Source: Klenkia sesuvii
GTDB lineage: Bacteria > Actinomycetota > Actinomycetes > Mycobacteriales > Geodermatophilaceae
Direction of reading: 5' to 3'
Length of the DNA: 64,000 bases
Assembly: GCF_037083825.1 (NCBI RefSeq)
Contig: NZ_JBAPLU010000006.1
Coordinates: 124,001 to 188,000, forward strand
Below, piece by piece: positions 18,525 through 26,611 of this stretch. The notes under the pieces are model-generated. The model did not search any database. It was not told the origin of the DNA and was given only the letters and a program-made list of their open reading frames with translations. The position numbers and the translations under genes were made by a program. Position 1 is the stretch's first letter; the number at the start of each line of letters is the position of its first letter.

Positions 18525-19375
18525 GCGCCGTCCTGCCGGTAGACCAGCACCGAGTGGCCGATGCGGATGACGTCGCCGTCGGACAGCGGCTGCCGGCCGA
18601 CGCGGCGGCCGTTGACCAGGGTGCCGTTGGTCGAGCCGAGGTCGTGGACGGCGGCCGTGGGGCCCTCGAGGACGACGTCGACGTGCTTGCGGCTGACCCC
18701 GGTGTCGGGCAGCCGGATGTCGGCCTCGGTGCCCCGGCCGATCACGTTGCTGCCGGCGGAGAGCACGTGCCGGGTGCCCGGGCCGTCCACGACGAGCACG
18801 TGGGTGACCCCGGGCCGCTGCCCCGAGCGGCCGACGACCGCGGGGCCGGCCGGCTCGCGACCCCGCAGCGGGGGCAGGGGCGGCAGCGGCGGGCGGGCCC
18901 CGGCCGGGGGCACTGGCGGCGGGCCGGCGTTCGGCGGTCCCGGGACGGGACCGCCCCAGTCGTCGGCGAGGTCGGTGGCGAAGCGCGGGGCGCGGCCGGC
19001 GCGGGGGTCGGCGACGTGCGAGGCGACCTCGAAGACCCCGGTGTGCAGCTCGTCGTCGCGCTCGAGGCGGACCTGGATGTCGCCGAAGGTCTGGAAGCCC
19101 TCGTCCTCCACGTGCTCGGCGACCATGTCGGCGAGCTCGGCGGCCAGCTGCTCGGACCACTCGGCGAGGTTGTCGTAGTCGGCCGGCCCCAGGCGCACGT
19201 CGTAGACGTTGGGCACCAGCACCCGCCCCTCGCCCATCACCTTGCGCTGCTCGGTGGCCTCGCGCTGGAGGGCCTTGGCGATCTCGGCCGGGTGCACCTT
19301 GCCCTTGAAGATGCGCGCGAAAGCGAGCCCGACCATGCCCTCCAGGCGCCGCTCGAAGCGCTGCAGCACGCCCAC
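18521..19375 (-). CDS. fhaA: FHA domain protein FhaA (DUF3662 plus FHA)
   Basis: 284-residue cytoplasmic scaffold. The N-terminal DUF3662 domain (about 1-115) begins MGVLQRFERRLEGMVGLAF and includes FKGKVHPAEIAKALQREA. A Pro/Gly-rich linker (about 140-190) leads to a C-terminal FHA domain with VIGRGTEADI, VSRKHVDV and DLGSTNGTLVNGR, which binds phosphothreonine peptides. FhaA interacts with phosphorylated pseudokinase/MurJ-type partners and PbpA in mycobacteria. It is the first gene of the minus-strand operon and diverges from tRNA-Leu, so the operon promoter should lie in 19376-19500. Confidence 0.94.
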   Translation of the reverse strand: MGVLQRFERRLEGMVGLAFARIFKGKVHPAEIAKALQREATEQRKVMGEGRVLVPNVYDVRLGPADYDNLAEWSEQLAAELADMVAEHVEDEGFQTFGDIQVRLERDDELHTGVFEVASHVADPRAGRAPRFATDLADDWGGPVPGPPNAGPPPVPPAGARPPLPPLPPLRGREPAGPAVVGRSGQRPGVTHVLVVDGPGTRHVLSAGSNVIGRGTEADIRLPDTGVSRKHVDVVLEGPTAAVHDLGSTNGTLVNGRRVGRQPLSDGDVIRIGHSVLVYRQDGA

Positions 19376-19516
19376 AGTCGCTCCCTACGCTCGGCTGACC
19401 TCCTACTGACTCCGTCGGCGATCGTAACCGGGACGGGCCCCGTGGTCCGGCCGACGAGCGCGCGACGCCCCGGGGAGATGTCGCTCGGAGGGGGCTGCTA
19501 GTGTTCTCCTCCGCCA

Positions 19517-19599
19517 GGGCAAGTGGCGGAATGGCAGACGCGCACGGTTCAGGTCCGTGTGTCCGAGAGGACGTGGGGGTTCAACTCCCCCCTTGCCCA
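19517..19599 (+). tRNA. tRNA-Leu (CAG anticodon)
   Basis: 83-nt class II tRNA with a long variable arm. The acceptor GGGCAAG pairs with CTTGCCC and the discriminator is A. The anticodon stem CACGG/CCGTG encloses loop TTCAGGT with anticodon CAG. The T-arm is GGGGG-TTCAACT-CCCCC. CCA is not encoded. A possible -10 box TAGTGT lies at 19499-19504. It is divergent from fhaA. Confidence 0.97.
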
Positions 19600-19610
19600 C
19601 AATGCAGACG

Positions 19611-19641
19611 AGAGGCCCCACCCGCTCCGGGTGGGGCCTCT
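19611..19641. terminator. Strong hairpin after tRNA-Leu, between convergent genes
   Basis: Perfect 13-bp stem, AGAGGCCCCACCC (19611-19623) with GGGTGGGGCCTCT (19629-19641), and a 5-base loop GCTCC. It lies between tRNA-Leu and the 3' end of trkA, so it probably stops transcription from both sides. No T-tract follows. Confidence 0.8.
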
Positions 19642-19662
19642 CGTCGTCGATGGGGCCGCTCG

Positions 19663-20325
19663 TCAGGGCAGGTCGAGGAACCTCTCCACGTCGGCGGGGC
19701 GCCCGGCGACCACCACGACGCTGCCGTAGCTGAGCACGGTGTCGCGGTCGGCGTGGGTGAAGGAGGGCTGGTTCTCCGGGCGCACCGACACCACCGTGAC
19801 CCGGTGCCGCCGGCGTAGCCCCGTCTCGCCCAGCGGCACGCCGACGATCTCCCGCGGCGGCCGGGCCTTGGCCACGACCCAGCCGGGGTCGAGCTCCACC
19901 CAGTCCAGCACCCGGCCCGAGACCAGGTGCGCGATCCGCTCGCCCATGTCCCGCTCGGGGAACACCACGTGGTGGGCGCCCACGCGCTCGAGGATGGTGG
20001 CCTGCTGCCGGGTGGTCGCCTTGGCCCAGATGGTGGGGACGCCGAGCTCGGACAGCAGGGCGGTGGTCAGGATGCTGGCCTCCAGCGAGCTGCCGATGGC
20101 CACCACCACCCGCGGGACGTCGGCGATGCCGATCTCGGCGAGCGCGTCGGGGTCGGTGGAGTCGGCGACCACGACCTGGTCGAGCCGGCCCGACAGCTTC
20201 TGCACGACGTCGGCGCGGTGGTCGACGGCGAGCACCTCGGTGCCCGTGGCGACCAGCTCGAGCGCCAGCGCGGTACCGAAGCGGCCCAGCCCGATGACGG
20301 CGACGGGGTCCTTGTGGTCAGCCAA
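19663..20325 (-). CDS. trkA: K+ uptake regulatory subunit TrkA/KtrA
   Basis: 220-residue cytoplasmic RCK protein that gates the TrkH/KtrB potassium channel in response to nucleotides. The N-terminal RCK_N Rossmann domain starts AVIGLGRFGTALALEL with a GxGxxG motif and an acidic residue after strand two (VLAVDHRAD). The RCK_C domain occupies about 140-220. The start overlaps the trkH stop by eight bases, so the two subunits are co-translated. The length is normal for single-RCK KtrA types (about 220), shorter than the duplicated TrkA of enterobacteria. Confidence 0.92.
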   Translation of the reverse strand: MADHKDPVAVIGLGRFGTALALELVATGTEVLAVDHRADVVQKLSGRLDQVVVADSTDPDALAEIGIADVPRVVVAIGSSLEASILTTALLSELGVPTIWAKATTRQQATILERVGAHHVVFPERDMGERIAHLVSGRVLDWVELDPGWVVAKARPPREIVGVPLGETGLRRRHRVTVVSVRPENQPSFTHADRDTVLSYGSVVVVAGRPADVERFLDLP

Positions 20326-21718
20326 CGATGATCCTCTCCTCGGGCAGCCGGCGTCGGCGGGCGCGCTCGCGCAGGGCGAGCCCCGTCGCCAGGGTGAGCG
20401 GTCCGATCCGGCCCACGAACATCAGCACGACGAGCACCACCTGGGCGGCCGGGGGGAGCCCGGCGGTCACCCCGGTCGACAACCCCACGGTGGCGAAGGC
20501 GGAGACCACCTCGAACAGCACCTGGTCGAAGCCCAGGTCGGTCAGCGCCTCGACCACGAAGGTGCCGACCGCCACCAGCCCGAGGCCGAGCAGGGCCACC
20601 GCCAGCGCCTGCCGCTGGTTGGCGGCGGGCACCCTGCGGCGACCGACCTCGACGTCGGGGTCCCCGCGCAGCTCGGCCCACAGCACGTAGGCCAGCACGC
20701 CGAAGGTGGTCACCTTGATGCCGCCCGCGGTGCCGGCCGACCCACCGCCGATGAACATCAGCGCATCGGTGAGCAGCAGCGTCTCGGGTTGGTAGGCGGC
20801 GATGTCGAGGTTGTTGAACCCGGCGGTGCGGGGCATGACGGCGGCGACGAACGCGGCCAGCACCTTCGTCCCGCCGCCCAGCGGGCCGAGGGTCCCGGGG
20901 TTGCGGGCCTCGACGGCCAGGAACACCACCGTGCCGAACAGCAGCAGGGTGCCCGACCAGACCACGGTGATGCGGGTGAGCACCGACCACGACCGGGGGG
21001 TCCGCCACTCCCGGGCGAGCTCGAAGACCACCGGGAACCCCAGCCCGCCGACGACCACGGCCAGGCAGATGGTGAGGCTGACCACCGGGTCGTCGACGTA
21101 GCCCACCAGGCTGTCGGCCCGCAGCCCGAAACCGGCGTTGTTGAACGCCGACACCGCGTGGAAGACCCCGCTCCACACCGCCGCCGGCACGGCCTCGCCG
21201 TACCCCAGGGCGAAGCGCAGGGCCAGGACCACCGCGACCACCGTCTCGGCGGACAGCACGAAGACGACGACCCGGCGCACCACCGGCCGCAGGTCCGCCG
21301 CCGTCAGCGCCTTGGTCTCCACCTGGGCGACCAGCCGGGCCCGCAGCCCCAGCCGGCGGGAGACCAGCAGCGCCAGCAGCGTGGCCAGCGTGGCGATGCC
21401 CAGTCCGCCGGCCTGGATGAGCAGCAGCAGCACGGTCTGGCCGAACCCTGACCAGTAGGTGCCGGTGTCCACGGTGACCAGACCGGTGACGCAGACGGCC
21501 GACGTCGCGTGGAACAGCGCGGTGAGCAGGTCGGCCCGGCCGGGTCCCGCGGTGGCGACGGGCAGGCTCAGCAGGGCGGTCCCCACCGCGACCGCCGCGG
21601 CGAAGGCCGAGGCGATCACCCGGGCCGGGCTGCGCAGGGGACGGGCCGGACGGCGCCGGCCGCGGGCCGGGCTCACCGCCGGGGGACCCGTCCGACGACC
21701 ACGGTCGAACGGTGCCAC
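20318..21718 (-). CDS. trkH: K+ transporter membrane subunit TrkH/KtrB
   Basis: 466-residue Na+- or H+-coupled potassium transporter with repeated M1-P-M2 units. Pore-loop signatures are visible: LFHATSAVCVTGLVTVDTGT, GVFHAVSAFNNAGFGL, FVAAVMPRTAGFNNLD and FEVVSAFATVGLSTGVT, all with the selectivity glycine in context. The basic N-terminus (RGRRRPARPLRSPARV) is cytoplasmic. The start is GTG 21718 and its ribosome site is weak, so a start a little downstream is possible. It lies 34 bases after the dioxygenase stop on the same strand and overlaps trkA. Confidence 0.92.
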   Translation of the reverse strand: MAPFDRGRRTGPPAVSPARGRRRPARPLRSPARVIASAFAAAVAVGTALLSLPVATAGPGRADLLTALFHATSAVCVTGLVTVDTGTYWSGFGQTVLLLLIQAGGLGIATLATLLALLVSRRLGLRARLVAQVETKALTAADLRPVVRRVVVFVLSAETVVAVVLALRFALGYGEAVPAAVWSGVFHAVSAFNNAGFGLRADSLVGYVDDPVVSLTICLAVVVGGLGFPVVFELAREWRTPRSWSVLTRITVVWSGTLLLFGTVVFLAVEARNPGTLGPLGGGTKVLAAFVAAVMPRTAGFNNLDIAAYQPETLLLTDALMFIGGGSAGTAGGIKVTTFGVLAYVLWAELRGDPDVEVGRRRVPAANQRQALAVALLGLGLVAVGTFVVEALTDLGFDQVLFEVVSAFATVGLSTGVTAGLPPAAQVVLVVLMFVGRIGPLTLATGLALRERARRRRLPEERIIVG

Positions 21719-21752
21719 ACCGGGTGGCTGCCGTGGGGGAGCGCCCGGCTGC

Positions 21753-22664
21753 TCAGGCTGCCTGGAACGAGCGCCGGGACAGCCCCAGGCCGTAGCCCTC
21801 GACGGTGGTGACCACGGGCCCGGACGGGTCGGTGGCCGCGCCGAGGGTGAGGAACAGCGGGGTGAAGTGCTCCACGGTGGGGTGCGCGTAGGGCATCCCG
21901 GGGGCGGAGCTGCGGAACCGGGCGAGCTCGTCGACGTCCCCGCGGGCCAGGGCGTCGGCGGCCCAGGCGTCGAAGTCCGAGGACCACCCCGGCACCACGT
22001 TCTGGGTGAACATCTCCCGGGTGAGGAAGGGCAGGCCGTGGGTCATGTGGCCAGAACCCACCACCAGCACGCCCTGCTCGCGCAGCGGTCGCAGCCGCTC
22101 CCCGAGGGCGAGCAGCCGGTCGGGGTCCTCGGTGGGCAGCGACAGCTGGAGCACCGGGATGTCGGCTGCCGGGTACATGATCTTCAGCGGCACCCAGGCG
22201 CCGTGGTCCAGCCCGCGCCGGGCGTGCTGGTGCACCTGCTCACCGTCGGGCAGCATGCCCACGACCTGGCGGGCCAGCTCCCCGGCGTCGGGGGTGTCGT
22301 AGCGGAACGTGTGGTACATCGGGTCGAACCCGCCGAAGTCGTAGACCAGCTCGCTGGGCCGCACGGCGCTCACCGACAGCGGGGCGGACTCCCAGTGCGC
22401 GCTGACCACCAGGATCGCCCGGGGCCGGGGCAGGGCGCGGGCCCAGTCGTGCAGCGGGTCCAGCCACTCGTCCTGCCCGAACGGGGTCGGTCCGCCGCCG
22501 TGGGAGACGTACAGGCTGGGCAGCGGCCCGTCGGCCGGTGTCCAGACCGGGTGCGGCTGCTCGGCCTCCCGGGCGGCGACGCGGCGCAGGTGGGCGGCGA
22601 AGGGGTGGGTGGCGGGGATGCGGGCGTCGGCGAGGGCGGTCGTGGTGGGCGAGGCGGTGCTCAT
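21753..22664 (-). CDS. DODA-type extradiol ring-cleavage dioxygenase (class III, LigB-like)
   Basis: 303-residue non-heme dioxygenase of the 4,5-DOPA-extradiol family, which opens catechol rings. Candidate metal ligands and active-site His residues are in YVSHGGGPTPF, VSAHWESAP, GLDHGAWVPLK, GSGHMTHGL and HPTVEHFTPL. The physiological substrate cannot be read from sequence. I chose ATG 22664 (MSTASPTTT) because AGGAG lies eight bases upstream; an in-frame ATG at 22709 lacks this. An AT-rich stretch with a small inverted repeat sits just upstream (22720-22750), a likely promoter/operator. The gene could be co-transcribed with trkH-trkA. Confidence 0.87.
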   Translation of the reverse strand: MSTASPTTTALADARIPATHPFAAHLRRVAAREAEQPHPVWTPADGPLPSLYVSHGGGPTPFGQDEWLDPLHDWARALPRPRAILVVSAHWESAPLSVSAVRPSELVYDFGGFDPMYHTFRYDTPDAGELARQVVGMLPDGEQVHQHARRGLDHGAWVPLKIMYPAADIPVLQLSLPTEDPDRLLALGERLRPLREQGVLVVGSGHMTHGLPFLTREMFTQNVVPGWSSDFDAWAADALARGDVDELARFRSSAPGMPYAHPTVEHFTPLFLTLGAATDPSGPVVTTVEGYGLGLSRRSFQAA

Positions 22665-22719
22665 GCGGGGACTCCTGTCGGGTGCCGTGCGACGTCCGGA
22701 CGGCGTCATCCCGATCAGA

Positions 22720-22750
22720 GTATTTGATGTTTCAACAATTTTGTAGAGCG
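22720..22750. promoter_or_regulatory. AT-rich promoter/operator candidate upstream of the dioxygenase gene
   Basis: A short AT-rich island in very GC-rich DNA holds TTGA-TGTT-TCAA (22724-22735), an inverted repeat of the kind bound by MarR-type regulators. No MarR gene is adjacent, so the regulator is unknown. Confidence 0.4.
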
Positions 22751-22803
22751 CCCGCGGAGCCCGTGCCGGTTCCCGGTGGACCAGCTGCGGGTGGTCCTCC
22801 GGG

Positions 22804-23208
22804 TCAGCGGCGCACAGGTGCCCTGCGGGTGGTGAGGGTGCGGGCCAGTAGCACCGCGCCCCACGGACCGACCACCCACACGGGCCACGGGTAGTGGAAA
22901 CCGCCGGCCAGCGAGGACGCGACGTAGATGGTCCAGACCAGCAGCGCGGTCATGAGGTAGTTGCGCCATTCGTGGCGCAGCTTCTCCCCGTCGCAGCCGC
23001 CGCAGTCCTCGCCGGACCCCTCGGCGGGCGGGGCCGGCAGGTCAGCGGTGAGGACGGCGAGGTCGGCGTGGGTGCGCGCCGCGTAGGCGGCGGCCAGGCG
23101 CTCGTCGTACTCCTCGACGGTGAGACGACCCTCGTGGAGGGCCCGGCCGAGGACCTCGGCGACGGCGGTGCGGTCGGTGTCGGCGGCGCGGAGCTCGGCG
23201 GCGGGCAT
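22804..23208 (-). CDS. DUF1707 (SHOCT-like) domain membrane protein
   Basis: 134-residue protein. The N-terminal ~55 residues form the DUF1707 domain (RAADTDRTAVAEVLGRALHE, then GRLTVEEYDERL), typical of actinobacterial membrane proteins. A Cys pair follows (CGGCDG). Two hydrophobic helices occupy the C-terminal half (LMTALLVWTIYVASSLAGG and WPVWVVGPWGAVLLA). ATG 23208 gives the canonical family start (MPAAELRAADTDR). Function unknown; the arrangement suggests a cytoplasmic domain in front of a two-helix membrane anchor. It is divergent from the HhH protein gene. Confidence 0.8.
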   Translation of the reverse strand: MPAAELRAADTDRTAVAEVLGRALHEGRLTVEEYDERLAAAYAARTHADLAVLTADLPAPPAEGSGEDCGGCDGEKLRHEWRNYLMTALLVWTIYVASSLAGGFHYPWPVWVVGPWGAVLLARTLTTRRAPVRR

Positions 23209-23295
23209 GCGGCAAGTCTTCCCAGCCGGGGGCCCGCGCACCATTGACGTCTGTCATCGATGTGCCCTCGCCGCCGTCACGGGTACGGGGTGGCG

Positions 23296-23931
23296 ATGAC
23301 CCACCGCGACACCGCCGCCGCCGTCCTGGACCAGCACGGCACCACCTACGCCACCGAGGCCGGCATCCGGGTGGCCGACACCCCGGCCCCGCTGTGGCAG
23401 CTGCTGGTGCTGGCCGAGCTGCTCAGCGCCCGCATCGACGCCGGCATCGCCGTCGCCGCGACCACCGAGCTGCTCGACGCCGGGCTGACCACCCCCGACC
23501 ACATGCTCGAGGCCAGCTGGCAGGACCGGGTCGACGCCCTCGGCCGCGGCCACTACCGCCGCTACGACGAGCGCACCTCCCGCCAGCTCGGCGACCTGGC
23601 CACCCAGGTGCGCGACCGCTGGCACGGGGACCTGCGCCGGCTGGCCGACGAGGCCGACGGCGACGCCGGCCGGGCGGCCGCCCTGATGCAGGAGTTCCCC
23701 GGTTTCGGGCCGACCGGCGCGCACGTGTTCCTGCGGGAGGCGCAGGCGGTGTGGCCCTGGCTGCGCCCGCACCTGGACGACCGCGCGCTGCGCGGTGCCG
23801 AGCGGGTGGGGTTGCCCGCCGACCCGGCGGCGCTGGCCGACCTGGTGGACGGCGACGACCTGGCCCGCCTCGCCGCCGGCCTGGTGCGCATCTCGTTGCT
23901 GCCGGCCGCGGAGGACCCCCTCCCCGCGTGA
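23296..23931 (+). CDS. HhH-GPD superfamily DNA-glycosylase/endonuclease III-like protein
   Basis: 211-residue, mostly helical protein. The helix-hairpin-helix region is QEFPGFGPTGAHVFLREAQA at about residues 133-152, followed by the segment WPWLRPHLDDRALRG. This resembles the HhH-GPD fold of base-excision glycosylases. I do not see the four-cysteine Fe-S cluster of endonuclease III, nor the catalytic Lys of that family, so enzymatic activity is uncertain. Similar proteins are commonly annotated as endonuclease in actinobacteria. The start is ATG 23296; GTG 23290 is also possible. The stop codon lies inside a GTGATCAC palindrome. Confidence 0.65.
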   Translation: MTHRDTAAAVLDQHGTTYATEAGIRVADTPAPLWQLLVLAELLSARIDAGIAVAATTELLDAGLTTPDHMLEASWQDRVDALGRGHYRRYDERTSRQLGDLATQVRDRWHGDLRRLADEADGDAGRAAALMQEFPGFGPTGAHVFLREAQAVWPWLRPHLDDRALRGAERVGLPADPAALADLVDGDDLARLAAGLVRISLLPAAEDPLPA

Positions 23932-24030
23932 TCACGGACCCCAGGACGCAGGCCTACGGCGTGTCGCGCGCACAGGTTCGTGATCACCGCACCGGTCGCT
24001 GGCCGCACCCGCTCGTGGTGAGGTGACCCC

Positions 24031-25884
24031 GTGCCGATCGACCCGCACTTCCCGCCCTTCCTCGAGCGCCTCACCGCCGCCGGGGCCACCCCGCTGGTCA
24101 CCGGCGACGCCGCCGTCGACCGGGCGCGCTACCGGGCGCTCTCGCTGGCCCGGCGCGGGGAGGGCTACCGGCCCGAACCGGTCGCCGACGTCGAGGACCG
24201 CACGATCGAGGGCCCGGCCGGTGACCTCGCCGTGCGCATCTACCGCTCGGGGCTGGGCCGGGTGGGCGACCGCACCCGCCCGGTGGTCGTCTGGCTGCAC
24301 GGCGGGGGGTGGGCGGTCGGCGACCTGGACACCCACGACCCCGTGTGCCGGGCGGTGGCCAACCGGCTGGGCGCCACCGTCGTCGCCGTCGACTACCGGC
24401 TGGCCCCCGAGCACCCGCACCCTGCCCCGCTGGAGGACAGCCTGGCCGCCGTCCGGTGGGCCGCGCGCCGCTGGCCGACCGCGCCGCTGGTGGTGGCCGG
24501 CGACAGCGCCGGCGGTGGGCTCGCCGCCGGGGTCGCGCTGCGCTGCCGGGACGACGACGGTCCCGTGCTCGCCGCCCAGCTGCTGGTCTACCCCGGCCTC
24601 GACCCCTCGATGGCGATGCCCTCGACCGACCAGAACGGCACCGGGCTGTTCCTGGAGAAGGCCGACATGCGGCAGTTCTGGGACTGGTACGTGCCCGACG
24701 GCGGTGACCGGTACGTCGCCCCGCTCGGCACCGACCTGACCGGCCTGCCCCCGGCCGTGGTCGCCACCGCCGAGCTCGACCCGCTGCGCGACGAGGGCGA
24801 CACCTACGCCGTCGAGCTGGCCGCCGCCGGGGTGCACGTCGTCCACCTGCCCGGGCCGGGGCTGGTGCACGGCTACTTCGGGCTGACCGAGATCGCGCCG
24901 TCGGCCGCCGTCCGCCGGGCCGAGGTGCTCGACGTCCTGGCCGACCTGCTCGGCACCCCGGGCATCACCCCCGACGCCGAGGCGTGGCCGACCACCGAGC
25001 CGCTGGGCGCCTGGCTCGAGCGCGGCGCCGCCCGGGTGGCGGTCGACCTGCGCGGCGGCGGGCTGCGCCGGCTCGCCGTCGGCGACTGGGACGTCCTCGA
25101 CGGCTACCGCACCGGCATCGTGCCGAAGGGCCGCCGCGGCGGGTTGCTGGTGCCCTGGCCCAACCGGTTGCGCGACGGGCGGTGGTCGTGGGAGGGCAGC
25201 GACCTGCAGCTGGACACCACCGCGGAGGGCTCGGCCATGCACGGCCTGCTGTCGTGGCAGCCGTTCACCGTGCTCGCTCGCACGCAGGACACCGTCACCG
25301 TCGGCACCGTGCTCGAACCGCGGTCGGGCTACCCGTTCCGGCTGGCCGTCGCGGTCGACTACGGCCTGGAGCCCGACCGGCTGACCGTCACCGTCCGGGT
25401 GCGCAACGTGGGCACGCACGACGCCCCCGTCGGCGTCGGCATGCACCCCTACCTGCACGTGGGGTCCAGCCAGGACGGCGACGTCGGCGCCGCCGTCCTG
25501 CAGGTCCCGGCGCGCACGGGCCTGGACCTCGACGGCGGCCTGCCCACCGGTGGGCGGCACGCCTTCGACGGCGCGGTCGGCACCATCGGCGACCGGGCGC
25601 TGGACGACGCCCTCACCGACCTCGTGCGCGACGACGACGGCTGGGCGCGGGTGCGGCTGACCGGCCCCGAGGGCGAGCTCGAGCTGGCCGTCGACCGGGC
25701 CTGGCCGTGGTTGCAGGTCTACACCGGCGACACGCTGCCCGAGGGTCAGCGCCGCCGCAGCGTGGCGGTCGAGCCGATGACCTGCCCGCCGAACGCCCTG
25801 GCCGACGGCACCGACCTGGTCGTGCTCGCCCCGGACGAGGCGTGGTCGGGCAGCTGGACGCTCGGCTGGACCCCGGCCGGCTAG
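24031..25884 (+). CDS. Fusion protein: alpha/beta hydrolase (HSL/BD-FAE type) plus aldose 1-epimerase-like domain
   Basis: 617-residue protein with two enzymes in one uninterrupted frame. Residues ~1-310 are a hormone-sensitive-lipase-type alpha/beta hydrolase: oxyanion motif WLHGGGW, nucleophile GDSAGGG, acid in AELDPLRDEG and His in LVHGYFG. Residues ~325-617 are an aldose 1-epimerase (galactose mutarotase-like) domain: DVLDGYRTG, AMHGLLSWQPF, VGMHPYLHVG and the Glu in AVEPMTCPPNAL. The catalytic His and Glu residues of both halves are present. The hydrolase could remove acyl groups from sugars that the epimerase then acts on; this is inference. GTG 24031 follows GAGGTGA. I know of no standard family with this architecture. 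Confidence 0.85.
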   Translation: MPIDPHFPPFLERLTAAGATPLVTGDAAVDRARYRALSLARRGEGYRPEPVADVEDRTIEGPAGDLAVRIYRSGLGRVGDRTRPVVVWLHGGGWAVGDLDTHDPVCRAVANRLGATVVAVDYRLAPEHPHPAPLEDSLAAVRWAARRWPTAPLVVAGDSAGGGLAAGVALRCRDDDGPVLAAQLLVYPGLDPSMAMPSTDQNGTGLFLEKADMRQFWDWYVPDGGDRYVAPLGTDLTGLPPAVVATAELDPLRDEGDTYAVELAAAGVHVVHLPGPGLVHGYFGLTEIAPSAAVRRAEVLDVLADLLGTPGITPDAEAWPTTEPLGAWLERGAARVAVDLRGGGLRRLAVGDWDVLDGYRTGIVPKGRRGGLLVPWPNRLRDGRWSWEGSDLQLDTTAEGSAMHGLLSWQPFTVLARTQDTVTVGTVLEPRSGYPFRLAVAVDYGLEPDRLTVTVRVRNVGTHDAPVGVGMHPYLHVGSSQDGDVGAAVLQVPARTGLDLDGGLPTGGRHAFDGAVGTIGDRALDDALTDLVRDDDGWARVRLTGPEGELELAVDRAWPWLQVYTGDTLPEGQRRRSVAVEPMTCPPNALADGTDLVVLAPDEAWSGSWTLGWTPAG

Positions 25885-26525
25885 AGGTCCCCGCGGCGGG
25901 CCAGCTGCCGCAGCCGCTCGAACACCCGGCGGCGCACGAGGTCCTGGTCGCGCTCGGGCCAGTCGAGGAACTCCAGCGACGCCTCGACCCGTCCGTCGGT
26001 GGTCGGGTAGGCCCGGCGCACCCGCGAGGGGCCGGTGAGCAGCAGGTCCTCCGACAGCTGGAGCGTCACCGCGACCTCGTCGTCCACCGCCGGCCAGCCG
26101 TCCGCCAGGGGCCACCGCCCGCGCACCCCGGTCTCGCTGAGGTCCAGGCTGATCCCCTCCGCGGTGCGCGGACCGTCGGACAGGTCGGTGCGCAGCCCCA
26201 CCTCGACGCGCACGGCGCCGCGCCGCTGGCCGTCGCGCACGACGCCCAGCGGTTCCAGGCGCCAGGTCGGTTCCGCTCCCGGGTCGACCTGCAGCAGCCG
26301 GGCGTCGCGCGCCCGGGGGCCGCGCCGGCTGGACCAGACCAGTTCGACGGTGTCGCCGACCGGCACGCGGACCCGCCGTCCCGTGCGGTCCTGGGCGACG
26401 GTGACGACGAGGACGCCGTCGGCGGGCTGCTCCTCCAGGACGAACGCGACCAGCAGGTCGTCGCGGTCGGGCACGTGCACGTCGAGCACGCTGCGGGGGC
26501 CGGGGAGCTCCTCGCCGTCGGTCAT
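25881..26525 (-). CDS. PilZ domain protein, probable cyclic-di-GMP receptor
   Basis: 214-residue cytoplasmic protein with the two-part organisation of YcgR-like receptors. The N-terminal beta domain (about 5-90) includes VPVGDTVELVWSSRRGPRAR. The C-terminal PilZ domain (about 95-205) has an arginine motif (GQRRGAVRVEV) and DLSETGVRG, close to the D/NxSxxG consensus, which together bind cyclic di-GMP. ATG 26525 has AGGAG eight bases upstream; GTG 26534 would abut that site. The gene overlaps the end of the fusion gene by four bases, convergently. Its output pathway is unknown. Confidence 0.82.
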   Translation of the reverse strand: MTDGEELPGPRSVLDVHVPDRDDLLVAFVLEEQPADGVLVVTVAQDRTGRRVRVPVGDTVELVWSSRRGPRARDARLLQVDPGAEPTWRLEPLGVVRDGQRRGAVRVEVGLRTDLSDGPRTAEGISLDLSETGVRGRWPLADGWPAVDDEVAVTLQLSEDLLLTGPSRVRRAYPTTDGRVEASLEFLDWPERDQDLVRRRVFERLRQLARRGDL

Positions 26526-26611
26526 CTCGTCCACTCCTGGTCTCGAAGGCGGTCCAGGCTCGCACGCCCGCGTGGGACGCGGGGGGACCCCCGGCGCGGC
26601 ACACTGCTGGC

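Noticed and set aside
19963..19974. CACCACGTGGTG palindrome
   Set aside because: Inside trkA coding sequence and without the flanking GTT/AAC of parS; explained by codons.
23296..23931. Naming this protein endonuclease III (nth)
   Set aside because: The four-cysteine iron-sulfur cluster and the catalytic lysine motif are not visible; only the HhH segment is.
23928..23987. Two GTGATCAC palindromes 52 bases apart upstream of the fusion gene
   Set aside because: The same 8-mer also occurs at the SRPBCC start at 38028, where it is part of the start codon context. It is too short to call an operator without other support.
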